The position numbers and the translations under genes are program-made. From NCBI GenBank assembly GCA_030539395.1, contig JAUNSC010000025.1, positions 1 through 51,971 of the forward strand: 51,971 nt of DNA, in the 5' to 3' direction. Source of the stretch: Eubacteriales bacterium. Its GTDB lineage: Bacteria; Bacillota; Clostridia; Lachnospirales; Lachnospiraceae. The notes below the pieces were generated by a model. That model had not been told where the DNA came from. It made no database searches and saw only the letters and a program-made list of their open reading frames with translations. Below are positions 1 to 9,440 of this stretch, piece after piece. Position 1 is the first letter of the stretch; every line of letters starts with the position of its first letter.

Positions 1-60
1 ATACAGTCCTTGGAGAGGGACTATAAACACTACTACTTTATAATACGAGGAGGAATTTGT

Positions 61-1923
61 TTGAAAGATAAAAAAAGGACGGCCGGCATTACCATGGCTG
101 TCATACTGGGATGCACAGCGTTTTTCTATCTTGGCGGAATGCTTGGCCAATTGTTTTCAAATTACGCAGCATGGATGCAGGCGGATGGACTTGCCGGTGA
201 GGCGACCATGAAACCAGTCAGTTGGAACCCTGTGGTGTGCTTCCCAATGGCGTTTACCCCAGACGGGCTGAAAGGATTGCTCGGAATCTTGATTCTTGGC
301 GGAGGAGTCTTTGCATATGTCAAGCTTCATGATAAGTTTGACGGAAAAAGCTATGACCCCAGAGGTTTCACCAAAAGCAAGACCGGAATTTACGGAACCG
401 CCTCATGGATGGAAGAAAAAGAAATGCACGAGGTGCTGGAGGTGTCCTCCGTCGATAAAGCAGAAGGGACGATTCTGGGTGAGTATAAGGGAAAAGCGGT
501 CTGTATGCCGAAGGACACCAGACTCAACCGGCATATCGCCATATTCGGTGCATCGGGTACCATGAAATCACGCGCTGTCATCCGGAATTCATTATTTCAG
601 GCGCTGAAGCGTGGTGAGTCTGTGATTATCACGGACAGTAAGGCAGAATTATATGCCGATACGGCAGAGATGTACCGGCAGGCAGGCTACGAGGTAAAAA
701 TCTTTAACCTGGTCACGCCTGAGCATGGGGATTCGTGGAACTGCATGTCAGACTTAAACGGAGACACGCTGATGGCGCAGGTGCTCACCAACGTCATTAT
801 CGGCAATACCAGTTCCGGTAAAGGCGACCATTTTTGGGACAATGGAGAAGGAAACCTGTTAAAGTCTTTGATTCTTCTGGTAGACCAGGACAGAACCCGA
901 AGTCCCGATATGAAACACCTTACTGCAGTATATCAGCTCCTGACCCAGAACAGCGAGCGGCAGCTGACGGCAATGTTCGACAAGCTTCCACTTGACCATC
1001 CGGCAAGGGCGCCCTTTAATTTATTCGCCCAGTCCAGCGACACCGTGAAATCCGGCATTATCTTAGGACTCGGCACACGGCTGCAGGTACTGCAGAACCA
1101 GGCAGTGCAGCGGATCACAAGCCAGTCTGACATTGAGTTGACTTCCCCTGCCAGACACAAATGCGCATATTATATTATCCTGAGCGACCAGGACGCCACC
1201 ATGGCATTCCTGTCATCGCTCTTTTTTTCGTTTATGTTTATCAAACTGACCCGGTATGCAGACAGCCGGCCAAACGGCCGCTGCGATGTGCCTGTAAATT
1301 TAATCCTGGATGAGTTTAACAATGTGGGCCGCATTGGTGGTGCAGAAGACGGGTCGGATTTTGCCCGGTCTCTTTCGGTCGTCCGATCAAGGGACATCCG
1401 TGTGATGCTGGCAGTGCAGAGCTTGGGTCAGTTACAAAACCGGTATCCCAATAACCTGTGGGCCGAGATTATCGGCAACTGCGATATCCAGCTGATGCTT
1501 GGTTGTACTGACGAGGTTACGGCTGAGTATATCTCGGCAAGATCAGGAGATATGTCCGTGCAGGTAAATTCTACTATGACGGTGAGGCAGACCATTGCAA
1601 TCGCTCAGGTTATTCCCCAGTACCGTCATACTGAGGGACAGGGACGAAGGAGACTTCTGACTCCGGATGAGGTCCTGCGGCTTCCAAACGAAGAAATGCT
1701 CTGCGTCATACGAGGCTGTAATCTCTTGAAGCTCGAAAAACTGGATTTTACGAAGCATCCTATGTCGAAGCGGATTGTGAGGACATCCATTATGGATTAC
1801 CAGCCGGCAACAATATTTACGGCACCGATACTCAGTGAACCTATCCCAGTGACAGAGCCGGAGAAAAAGCCGGCCCGTAAAAAAAGTCTTTACAGCTCGG
1901 CAAAACCGCCGGCTGAATTTTAA
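61..1923 (+). CDS. VirD4/TraG-type conjugative coupling ATPase
   Basis: This is the type IV coupling protein that links the relaxosome to the mating channel at the membrane. Two hydrophobic segments lie near the N-terminus (about residues 8-33 and 75-95). A Walker A variant, GASGTMKS, covers residues 163-170, and a Walker B with DE, ILDEFNNVG, sits at about 415-423. The length of 620 residues is normal for the family in Clostridia ICEs. I place the start at TTG 61 because a strong AGGAGG lies 7 nt upstream (48-53). The frame stays open upstream to about position 10 but has no ribosome site there. It is followed 20 bp later by the S1-domain gene, so it is probably in the transfer operon. Family identity is sure; substrate range is unknown. 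Confidence 0.95.
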   Translation: MKDKKRTAGITMAVILGCTAFFYLGGMLGQLFSNYAAWMQADGLAGEATMKPVSWNPVVCFPMAFTPDGLKGLLGILILGGGVFAYVKLHDKFDGKSYDPRGFTKSKTGIYGTASWMEEKEMHEVLEVSSVDKAEGTILGEYKGKAVCMPKDTRLNRHIAIFGASGTMKSRAVIRNSLFQALKRGESVIITDSKAELYADTAEMYRQAGYEVKIFNLVTPEHGDSWNCMSDLNGDTLMAQVLTNVIIGNTSSGKGDHFWDNGEGNLLKSLILLVDQDRTRSPDMKHLTAVYQLLTQNSERQLTAMFDKLPLDHPARAPFNLFAQSSDTVKSGIILGLGTRLQVLQNQAVQRITSQSDIELTSPARHKCAYYIILSDQDATMAFLSSLFFSFMFIKLTRYADSRPNGRCDVPVNLILDEFNNVGRIGGAEDGSDFARSLSVVRSRDIRVMLAVQSLGQLQNRYPNNLWAEIIGNCDIQLMLGCTDEVTAEYISARSGDMSVQVNSTMTVRQTIAIAQVIPQYRHTEGQGRRRLLTPDEVLRLPNEEMLCVIRGCNLLKLEKLDFTKHPMSKRIVRTSIMDYQPATIFTAPILSEPIPVTEPEKKPARKKSLYSSAKPPAEF

Positions 1924-1943
1924 TTTTACAGGAGGTATTAACT

Positions 1944-3356
1944 ATGGCAACTAAAAAACAAGAACTGCTTCCCGAGGAGGAAGTTCTGCAGGAAGCAGCC
2001 CCTCAGACTGATGTGAATCCGGAGCTTGAGGAGATGCCCCAGCCTGAAGACAGCTCCCCGGATACGGCACTGCCCCAGACTGACTCTGAAATTTCAACAG
2101 AAGGCGCCTCTTCAGAGGAATTCAGGAATGCAGAAGCGGCAGAAGCCCCCGTCTCCCAGATTGATGTGGAAACGAATGACGGGCAGCCGCCTTCGGAGCC
2201 GGAAGAAGAAATATCTTCTCAGACGGATACGGAGAGCAGCGGAGACGACACCCCTTCAGAAAACGCATCGGACCAAACTACTCCCCAAGAGGGCTCTCCC
2301 CAGACTGAGCCGGAGAAGGTGAAAAAGCCCCGCGGGCGTAGGAAGACCAAGGAAAATCCATCCCAGTCTGACACAGAAGCGGATTCAGGGGAAAAGAATG
2401 CATCCGACGGCGTCGAAAAGGCGCCTAAGCCTAAAAGAAAGCGTGCGTCTGCCAGACCGGTTTCGCCGGTGCTGGCCATTGATGACCAGCTCAGCGTCGA
2501 GACAGATGCAGAAAAAGCCAAGAACGATTTGCTGGATTTACTGGAGTCCCAGAAAACCGGCCGCATTCTGACCGGAACCATCCAGGGTGTGGAGCGCCCC
2601 GAGGACAACCCCTCCCGTTCTTTCGCAGTCATTTACCACGGTGAGTTCAAAGTCATCATTCCTGCAGAGGAAGCGGTGGAGCCGCCAGCGGATTATCGCG
2701 GCAGGCTTCCGGAGGACGTGCTGCATTACATGCTTACCAAGCGTCTGGGTGCTGAGGTGGATTATATCGTCAAAGGGATCGACCCGGCATCTGGCATTGC
2801 GGCGGCGAGCCGTTTGGATGCGATGAAGGCAAAACGCAAGCAGTATTATCTGGGTACGGACAGGGATGGGAACAACCTGCTCTACTCAGGTGTGTGCGCA
2901 GAAGCCAGAATCGTGTCGGTGATTCGTGCCGGCATTTTCGTGGATCTGTTTGGTCTGGAGATTTATATCCCACTCAGAGAACTCAGTTATCAGAGATGGA
3001 TGGACGCAGCAGCGCATTTTCAGCCCGGGCAGAGAATCCTGGTAAAGGTGCTGGAGGTGGACCGCAGTGACCGGAACCATATCAAGGCGACAGCTTCGGT
3101 CAAGCAGTCTGGAGAGAACCCGTATGAAAAGGCGCTTCGCAGGTATTCCGTCGGCAACCGCTATGTGGGTACGGTCAGTATGGTGGACACCAACGGCGTG
3201 TTTGTGGCGCTGGACGGCGGCATCGACTGCTTGTGCAGTTATCCCAAGCGTGGCCGCCCGCCCAGAGGTTCGAGAGTAACCGTCAGAATACTGGGAATCA
3301 ACCATGATTCCAACCGGATCTGGGGCGCCATCACGCATATTGCTGCACCCAGATAA
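1944..3356 (+). CDS. ICE protein with acidic low-complexity N-terminus and S1-like RNA-binding C-terminus
   Basis: The protein has 470 residues. The first ~165 are low complexity, rich in Glu, Pro, Ser and Thr. A tetrapeptide of the form (S/P)Q(T/S/I)(D/E) recurs about every 20 residues, and Lys/Arg patches (PRGRRK, PKPKRKR) sit at about 128-165. From about residue 195 to the end there are OB-fold/S1-type repeats with typical phrases such as SVIRAGIFVDLFG and GTVSMVDTNGVFVAL. ATG 1944 has AGGAGG at the usual distance. S1 domains bind RNA or single-stranded nucleic acid. Placement right after the coupling protein suggests a transfer accessory role, possibly with the mobilised strand, but that is inference. 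Confidence 0.8.
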   Translation: MATKKQELLPEEEVLQEAAPQTDVNPELEEMPQPEDSSPDTALPQTDSEISTEGASSEEFRNAEAAEAPVSQIDVETNDGQPPSEPEEEISSQTDTESSGDDTPSENASDQTTPQEGSPQTEPEKVKKPRGRRKTKENPSQSDTEADSGEKNASDGVEKAPKPKRKRASARPVSPVLAIDDQLSVETDAEKAKNDLLDLLESQKTGRILTGTIQGVERPEDNPSRSFAVIYHGEFKVIIPAEEAVEPPADYRGRLPEDVLHYMLTKRLGAEVDYIVKGIDPASGIAAASRLDAMKAKRKQYYLGTDRDGNNLLYSGVCAEARIVSVIRAGIFVDLFGLEIYIPLRELSYQRWMDAAAHFQPGQRILVKVLEVDRSDRNHIKATASVKQSGENPYEKALRRYSVGNRYVGTVSMVDTNGVFVALDGGIDCLCSYPKRGRPPRGSRVTVRILGINHDSNRIWGAITHIAAPR

Positions 3357-3392
3357 TATAGGAAACTCAATCTGAGGGAAAGGAGGAACTCC

Positions 3393-3806
3393 ATGAACCA
3401 TTGTGATCTCAGCCAGGCTGAGCAGAAGAAGCGCAGAGAGATTGCCGAGCATACCCGGAAGATGATCCTGTCTGAACTGAAAATCGAAAGTCAGGACGAC
3501 ATATCCCTGATGGCGGGATACCGGGATTATTATCTGCAGATTTCGTTTTCTGAGCTTCATCCACTTTTGGTGTTCTGCCTGGCCAAGGCACTTGAGAAAC
3601 CGAGCACTGCCAGACAGAGACAGATGACAAACGAGCTGAATCTGCACAGCATCCTTGGCAGCCATGCCATCAATGATGAGGTCGGCTGTTATTCTTACCG
3701 TGCGACCCAGTGGCTTGACGCAGAACTGGATGCACCGCGTTTTTTTGAGATACTTGATAGGTGCGTCGATGAGGCGGACCGTGGGTTCTACAAGCTTGCG
3801 GGTTAA
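3393..3806 (+). CDS. Small conserved-looking ICE protein of unknown function
   Basis: The protein has 137 residues, with no signal peptide or membrane segment. The N-terminus is highly charged and helical (QKKRREIAEHTRKMI), and the rest looks like a compact alpha-helical domain. AAGGAGG lies 6-8 nt before ATG 3393. It sits 36 bp after the S1-domain gene and before the lipoprotein, all on the same strand, so it is probably cotranscribed in the transfer operon. I do not recognise a Pfam family. It is a real gene by codon use, ribosome site and tight operon packing. Confidence 0.75.
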   Translation: MNHCDLSQAEQKKRREIAEHTRKMILSELKIESQDDISLMAGYRDYYLQISFSELHPLLVFCLAKALEKPSTARQRQMTNELNLHSILGSHAINDEVGCYSYRATQWLDAELDAPRFFEILDRCVDEADRGFYKLAG

Positions 3807-3873
3807 GATGCGTTGTATTTCTCCATACTCAGTCGTGTAATGTAAGTAAAAGCGACAAAAGGAGGAATGCGTC

Positions 3874-4620
3874 ATGAAAAAATGCGTATTATTCGTGGTA
3901 CTGGCAATGCTTCTGGCACTTACGGCCTGTTCCAAAGATGTGGGTACTTCGGATGACCATGGGCAGGAATGTAAACATACCGCTCAGTCTCAGACAGAAA
4001 AAGAATCTGAAGATGAGGATCTGAAGGAGACTGCTTCAATAGAGGAACCAAAACCAGTTTCCCAGAATGATCCGAAAGAGGAGGTATCCCTTTCGGATCC
4101 GGTTCATGAAACGGATAAAAAGTCTGAGTCTGGGAAAGAGACGCAGAACCGGGCGGAGGAAAATGCTCCTGAACCAAAGCAGCCTGCCGCAGGCAATGGA
4201 CAGACCACGCCGGAGCCAAAACAACCAGAACCACCCAAACCCACAGAACCACCGGCAGAGCCGAAGCAGGAAGAAACTCCTGTATCTGCTGTCGAACCGG
4301 AGTCTCCGAAAACCATCTATGATTATGCGTTTGATGTAGAAGCCATACGCTCAGAGCTTATTGCACTTGGGCAGTCAATGGGTCTGACACATATTACGGA
4401 TGATGATGGGATTCCATGCACACCGGATACCTGTTCCTGGGCTTCTCCGGTAACAGCGTCCGAATCTTTTCAGGGCAATAACCTGAAACGGGCGCTTCAA
4501 AACTATGTGACCTCTATGCCGTCTACAATTGCTTCCTATGGAGGCACGCAGATTACCTGTTTTACCATTTATGTACGGGACAACGGAGGAGGAAGCTATA
4601 CATTTTATTTTCTATACTAA
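3874..4620 (+). CDS. Lipoprotein with Pro/Glu-rich linker
   Basis: The 248-residue protein has a type II signal peptide with a lipobox ending LALTAC (Cys19), so it should be lipid-anchored outside the membrane. Residues ~25-145 form a low-complexity linker rich in Glu, Lys, Pro and Gln (repeats like PEPKQPEPPKPTEPP), which could span the wall. The last ~100 residues look globular, with two Cys in IPCTPDTC and a Gly-rich C-terminus. AGGAGG precedes ATG 3874. A terminator follows, so it closes the upstream operon. It may be a surface component of the mating apparatus. The C-terminal domain is not recognised. Confidence 0.8.
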   Translation: MKKCVLFVVLAMLLALTACSKDVGTSDDHGQECKHTAQSQTEKESEDEDLKETASIEEPKPVSQNDPKEEVSLSDPVHETDKKSESGKETQNRAEENAPEPKQPAAGNGQTTPEPKQPEPPKPTEPPAEPKQEETPVSAVEPESPKTIYDYAFDVEAIRSELIALGQSMGLTHITDDDGIPCTPDTCSWASPVTASESFQGNNLKRALQNYVTSMPSTIASYGGTQITCFTIYVRDNGGGSYTFYFLY

Positions 4621-4631
4621 GCATAAGCCTG

Positions 4632-4661
4632 GCTCCCTGTATGATACGGGGAGCTTTTTTT
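4632..4661 (+). terminator. Rho-independent terminator after the lipoprotein gene
   Basis: A hairpin is formed by GCTCCC (4632-4637) with GGGAGC (4649-4654), extended inward by GTAT/ATAC, and followed at once by a run of seven T. It separates the transfer genes from the adhesin gene, whose start lies about 32 bp further on. Confidence 0.85.
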
Positions 4662-4692
4662 GTGCCCAAAATTGAAAGGAAGGTAAATCTTA

Positions 4693-7600
4693 ATGAAGAA
4701 GATCATCAAAGAAAAAAGCAAGCGCCTGCTTGCGGCATTTTTAAGTCTCCTGACCGTCATCGGCTTGATACCGACGACGGTTTTTGCTTTTACGCCATCG
4801 GAGGGTCAGACCGTATCCTCCTTTTATGGCGATTATTATGTCAGCGCGGACGGAAATTATTATTATTCCGCAAGTTCATACAGTTTTCTGGTGTATGACA
4901 GCGATGGCAATACTTCCGTGCAAACCATCTCTGCCGGAAATGCCAGAAAGAAATACATGATTTCCAATGGTTCGGAGAGCCGATTCGTGTATTGTATTGA
5001 GTCTGGCATTAATTACGGTACATCTGATAATGGATATAGATCTCAGAGCGGAAAGAACAGCGCATATTTTCAGAACCTCCCTTACAGCGCCCAGTATGGT
5101 ATTATGCTGACCAGCGTGTATGGATGGCAGCCGGGGAAAAGCTCTCCAGTGTCAGGCGCTAACGAGGATGACTATGCGGTGGCTACACAGGTTCTTCTGT
5201 GGGAGTACCAGCAGCAGCTCAGAACCAGTCCGCAGGATCTGCACGCCAATTCGGCAGGTATCCGTGCGGACAACTACCTGCGTACCATTCAGGGCCGCCC
5301 GGCGGAACAGTGCTATAACTGGATTTTAGGTCAGATGTCGCAGCATACGACCATTCCGAGCTTTGCATCGGGCAAAAGCAGTTCTGCACAGGTACATACG
5401 CTAAAGTATGACCCGGCAACCAAGAAATACTCCCTTACGCTCACAGATACCAATAATACGATGGCAGATCTTAAATTCAGCAGCAGTGATGGGATTACGG
5501 TAAGCCGTTCCGGAAACAAGTATACCTTCACCAGCAGTAAAATGATTACCAGCCCGGTATCCATCAGCGTGCAGAAGAATGTGCCTGGGGTGAAAAACGA
5601 TATGTTGATCTGGGGCCGCGTCGGTTTCCAGACGATGATGTGCGGCGCCGATGATCCGGTGGTATTCTACATGAAGATTGATACGGAGACCTATGGTACC
5701 GGGCGCATCCGCAAGACCTCAGAAGACGGCGTGGTATCCGGAATCAGTTTCCATATTTCCGGTAATGGTGTGGACAAGACTGTAACCACAAAAGAAGACG
5801 GTACCGTGGATATCCAGCTGATGCCTGGGACTTATACAGTAACAGAGCAGTCGATAGACCGCTATCTGCCGCAGGATACTCAGAAAATCACTATTGCCAG
5901 CGGACAGACTTCAACGGTAACATTTAACAATAAGCTCAAACGCGGCTCTCTGGAGGTTATCAAATCTTCAGAAGATAATTTCGTGGAAGGCGTTACATTC
6001 CATTTATTTGGCACTTCCCTCGCAGGCTTGCCCGTAGATGAGTATGCCGTCACAGATGCTTCCGGTGTAGCGAAATTTGAAAATGTCTTGATCAGTGGAA
6101 ATGAACCTTACACTGTGGAAGAAGTCGATACGGCAATCCGTTATGTCGTACCGGACGATCAGACAGCGCCGATTCAGTGGAAACAGGTGACAAAGAGAAA
6201 CTTCGAGAATATCCTGAAAAAATTCCGCGTTGAAGTGGTCAAAACGGACCGCGTAACCGGCTATGCTCAGGGCGATGCCAGTCTGGCAGGGGCGGTGTAC
6301 GGTCTGTATCAGGGCGATGAGTTAATCGCTTCTTATACAACAGATGCTGATGGAGCCTTTGTAAGTGATTATTTCATTTGTGATTCTAACTGGACGCTCC
6401 GTGAAATCAGTCCTTCTCCGGGATATCTTTTGGATGAGACCATTTATCCGATTCCGGCAGAACCTGGTAATTTTACGGTTGAACTGAACCAAATTCCGAT
6501 GGATGTTACGGAACAGGTTATCATGGGTCGTATCCGCCTGATCAAACACATTGATTCAGAACTGGAGGATCCTGAAAGCACACCTGCAGCAAGAGAACAG
6601 GAAGCGGGTATGGTAATGCTTGCGGCCGTAAGCATGGACGACCAGCCTGAAGAAGCCGTAGACGGCGCTGATGTCCAGACTGAGGAAACTGTAAGCGGCA
6701 ACGATGCCCAGACCGAGACAGAAAACACAGAACCTGAAGTAAGCGATGAAGAGGCTCAGGAACCTGAAGAATCCGGTACAGAAGAAAGTGCTGTCCCGGA
6801 AACTGAACCGGAAACAAATCCTTATGAGCCGGATCCGGTACCCATGGACGAAATCGAAGCCTCTGGAAATGAAGGTATAATCGAACAGCCTGAGAAAGGC
6901 GCCAAGTTCCAGATTTACCTTGCCAGCGCAGGCAGTTTTGAAAGTGCCCGCGAAGCAGAGCGAGACGAGCTGATTACCGATGCGGACGGGTTTGCCATCT
7001 CCAAAGATCTGCCTTATGGACGATATGTTGTCCATCAGACCGAGGGCATGGAGGGACAGGCATTCATACCGGATTTCACGGTGTTTATCCGTTCTGATGA
7101 GCAGACATATTCCTATATCCTGAACAACCTGACCCAGTCCAGCTTTATCCGCGTGGAGAAGCATGATGCAGAAACCGGAAAAATTATTCCTGCAGCGGGA
7201 GTCGGTTTTCAGGTACGAGACCTGTCTACAGGAGAAATTATTTCTCAGACAGTGTATTATCCGACGCCTGTTACCATCGACACATTTTTTACCAATGCCG
7301 AGGGCTGGCTGATGCTCCCCTGCGAGCTTTCCTACGGCCAGTATGAGCTGATTGAACAGGAAACCTGTTTTGGTTATGTTTTGGACAGTGAGCCGGTGCC
7401 GTTCACGGTAGATGGCACGCAGGATGTGGTCGTGGTCGAAAAGCATAATATGCCTCAGAAAGGCATCATCCATATCACGAAGACCGGCGAGGTTTTTGCC
7501 ACAGTTACAGAAACAGACGGTGTGGATAAGGATGGCGCAGAGGTCATGTACCAGCCAGTCTATGAAATCCGCGGACTTGAGGGAGCAACCTATGAAATCC

Positions 7601-9216
7601 GTGCAGCGGAAGACATCTATACGCCGGACGGAACCCTGAGAGCCGCAAAAGGCGATGTAGTCGATACCATTACGACCGCCGGAAACGGAATTGCCTCCAG
7701 CAAGGAGCTCTATCTTGGAAAATATGAGATCCGTGAGATTCAGGCGCCTTTTGGTATGGTACTCAATCAGGAAAGCAAGCAGGTAGAGCTTGTATACGCC
7801 GGCCAGGAGATCGACGTAACAGAAGTTTCTTCCGGTTTCTACAATGAACGCCAGAAAGTCCAGATGAGTCTGGAGAAAATGCTTGAGGTGAACGAGGTCT
7901 TTGGCATCGGCAATAACAATGAACTTACCAATGTCACATTTGGCCTGTATGCGGCGGAGGACATTACCGCAGCAGATGGTGCTGTCATCCCGGCAGACGG
8001 CCTCATCGAGGTTGTCGGCATTGATGCAGACGGCAATGGCGTGGTCAAAACAGACCTTCCTTTTGGAAGCTATTATCTGAGGGAGCATAGTACCGATGCC
8101 CACTACATTTTGAGTGATGAGAAGTATCCGGTTACATTCTCCTACGGCAGTCAAGAGGACGCTGTTATTACGGTGAAAGCCAATGATGGCGAAGCCATTG
8201 TCAATGAGCTGATCTATGGTTCGGTATCCGGCAGAAAAATTGATGAAAATGGAGACGCACTGGGCGGTGCCAAGATTGGCCTGTTTGCACCTTCCGTTAC
8301 AGAGTTTACGGAGGAGAATGCAATCGTTGTAACGACTTCTGCTGAGGATGGCACTTTCTCCTTCAGTGATATCCCATACGGAAAATGGATTGTCAGGGAG
8401 ATTGAGCAGCCGGAAGGTTTCGTGCTCTGCACAGAGCAGTTCCCGGTCGTAATCAACGAAGATGCCCAGGTAATTGAAGTGGAAATCACCAATGAGTTTA
8501 TCCGCGGCAACCTGCATCTGACCAAGTTTGACAAGGATTATCCGGAGAACAAGCTCAGCGGTGCAGTATTTGAGGTATATCGTGATACCAACGGCAACAA
8601 AGAGCTTGATAAAGAGGATGAGCTGCTTGGTGTAATGGAAGAGACAGATCCCGGTCAGTATGAGATGAAAGATCTCTTGTACGGCGGCGTGCTCATCAGA
8701 GAGAAGACAACTCCGGATGGTTTCTACCTTGATGAAAATACCTATTATATCATGATTGATACCGATGGAAAGACCTATGAAGTCGAGAATGAGGCTGGTA
8801 AGGGCTTCTATAATCAGGCGTTCAGAGGTAACTTAAAGATTGTCAAGACTTCTTCCGATGGAAAAGTGGAGGGCTTCAGCTTCCGCATTGTCGGTGATAA
8901 TTATGACAAGACGTTCCAGACTGATGCAAATGGTGAGATCTTCATCGAGAACCTGCGTGTGGGCAAGTACACCGTGACCGAAGTGGAGGACAGCGTCAGT
9001 GCAGGCTACAAACGTCCGGATCCGGTAACAGTAGAGCTGGTGAAGGATGAAACATTGACGGTGAATGTTCATAATGATAAAGTCACTGTGGATGTTCCGA
9101 AGACAGGCGATAACTTCAATCCGTGGATTTGGGTTGGCCTGATTGCCGCCAGCACTGCTGGACTGGGTGCGAGCATCTTCTGGGCCAAGAAACGCAAGAA
9201 GAAGGCAGCTAAGTAA
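4693..9216 (+). CDS. Large thioester-domain / Cna-B repeat surface adhesin, sortase-anchored
   Basis: The 1507-residue cell-wall protein has an N-terminal signal peptide (to about residue 32). It is followed by a domain with the marks of a thioester adhesin: Cys101 in YCIESG and Gln166 in ATQVLLWEYQ, which can form an internal thioester that bonds covalently to host or cell-surface amines. About ten Cna-B/SpaA-type beta-sandwich repeats follow from residue ~335, many ending in a (Y/F)GxYxxxE-like strand. An acidic Glu/Pro/Thr-rich insert of about 85 residues sits near 640-730. The C-terminus is classic: VPKTG (1468-1472), a hydrophobic span and a KKRKKK tail for sortase anchoring. It has its own ribosome site and terminator. 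Within an ICE it likely promotes donor-recipient or host attachment (inference). Confidence 0.92.
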   Translation: MKKIIKEKSKRLLAAFLSLLTVIGLIPTTVFAFTPSEGQTVSSFYGDYYVSADGNYYYSASSYSFLVYDSDGNTSVQTISAGNARKKYMISNGSESRFVYCIESGINYGTSDNGYRSQSGKNSAYFQNLPYSAQYGIMLTSVYGWQPGKSSPVSGANEDDYAVATQVLLWEYQQQLRTSPQDLHANSAGIRADNYLRTIQGRPAEQCYNWILGQMSQHTTIPSFASGKSSSAQVHTLKYDPATKKYSLTLTDTNNTMADLKFSSSDGITVSRSGNKYTFTSSKMITSPVSISVQKNVPGVKNDMLIWGRVGFQTMMCGADDPVVFYMKIDTETYGTGRIRKTSEDGVVSGISFHISGNGVDKTVTTKEDGTVDIQLMPGTYTVTEQSIDRYLPQDTQKITIASGQTSTVTFNNKLKRGSLEVIKSSEDNFVEGVTFHLFGTSLAGLPVDEYAVTDASGVAKFENVLISGNEPYTVEEVDTAIRYVVPDDQTAPIQWKQVTKRNFENILKKFRVEVVKTDRVTGYAQGDASLAGAVYGLYQGDELIASYTTDADGAFVSDYFICDSNWTLREISPSPGYLLDETIYPIPAEPGNFTVELNQIPMDVTEQVIMGRIRLIKHIDSELEDPESTPAAREQEAGMVMLAAVSMDDQPEEAVDGADVQTEETVSGNDAQTETENTEPEVSDEEAQEPEESGTEESAVPETEPETNPYEPDPVPMDEIEASGNEGIIEQPEKGAKFQIYLASAGSFESAREAERDELITDADGFAISKDLPYGRYVVHQTEGMEGQAFIPDFTVFIRSDEQTYSYILNNLTQSSFIRVEKHDAETGKIIPAAGVGFQVRDLSTGEIISQTVYYPTPVTIDTFFTNAEGWLMLPCELSYGQYELIEQETCFGYVLDSEPVPFTVDGTQDVVVVEKHNMPQKGIIHITKTGEVFATVTETDGVDKDGAEVMYQPVYEIRGLEGATYEIRAAEDIYTPDGTLRAAKGDVVDTITTAGNGIASSKELYLGKYEIREIQAPFGMVLNQESKQVELVYAGQEIDVTEVSSGFYNERQKVQMSLEKMLEVNEVFGIGNNNELTNVTFGLYAAEDITAADGAVIPADGLIEVVGIDADGNGVVKTDLPFGSYYLREHSTDAHYILSDEKYPVTFSYGSQEDAVITVKANDGEAIVNELIYGSVSGRKIDENGDALGGAKIGLFAPSVTEFTEENAIVVTTSAEDGTFSFSDIPYGKWIVREIEQPEGFVLCTEQFPVVINEDAQVIEVEITNEFIRGNLHLTKFDKDYPENKLSGAVFEVYRDTNGNKELDKEDELLGVMEETDPGQYEMKDLLYGGVLIREKTTPDGFYLDENTYYIMIDTDGKTYEVENEAGKGFYNQAFRGNLKIVKTSSDGKVEGFSFRIVGDNYDKTFQTDANGEIFIENLRVGKYTVTEVEDSVSAGYKRPDPVTVELVKDETLTVNVHNDKVTVDVPKTGDNFNPWIWVGLIAASTAGLGASIFWAKKRKKKAAK

Positions 9217-9238
9217 GGATCTATGAAGCAGGAAGGAG

Positions 9239-9270
9239 CCGGGTAGAAATTCTCTGCCCGGTTTTCCTTT
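9239..9270 (+). terminator. Terminator after the adhesin gene
   Basis: A hairpin CCGGGTAGA / TCTGCCCGG (9239-9247 with 9253-9261, one T-G pair) is followed by a T-rich stretch. Confidence 0.8.
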
Positions 9271-9364
9271 TCTCACATCCGTTGTTGCTATGAAATCAAA
9301 ATTAAAAAAGTTTTGGAGGATAAATATTATGACTTAAATGTGAAAATACTAATAAGAGAAAGCG

Positions 9365-9424
9365 TTATTTTGAATTAACTTGACAAATCAAAATAAAGGA
9401 GGTATAATAAGGGCGTTATTTTGA
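9365..9424 (+). promoter_or_regulatory. Sigma-70 promoter overlapped by three TTATTTTGA operator-like repeats
   Basis: TTGACA (9380-9385), a 17-nt spacer and TATAAT (9403-9408) form a near-perfect promoter for the fic gene. TTATTTTGA occurs at 9365-9373, inverted as TCAAAATAA at 9388-9396 (inside the spacer), and again direct at 9416-9424 (just after the start point). The spacing suggests binding sites for a repressor, most simply the winged-helix end of the Fic protein itself (inference). Confidence 0.7.
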
Positions 9425-9440
9425 CTTGGAGGTGTCCTTT

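Noticed and set aside
2886-3935. A 349-codon open frame on the - strand across three + strand genes
   Set aside because: It crosses the ends of the S1-domain gene, a whole small gene and the lipoprotein start, with no recognisable domain or ribosome site.
6556-8517. A 653-codon open frame on the - strand opposite the adhesin gene
   Set aside because: The adhesin frame on the + strand has clear domains and codon pattern. The - strand frame has no ribosome site, no family resemblance and arises from codon bias of repetitive Cna-B DNA.
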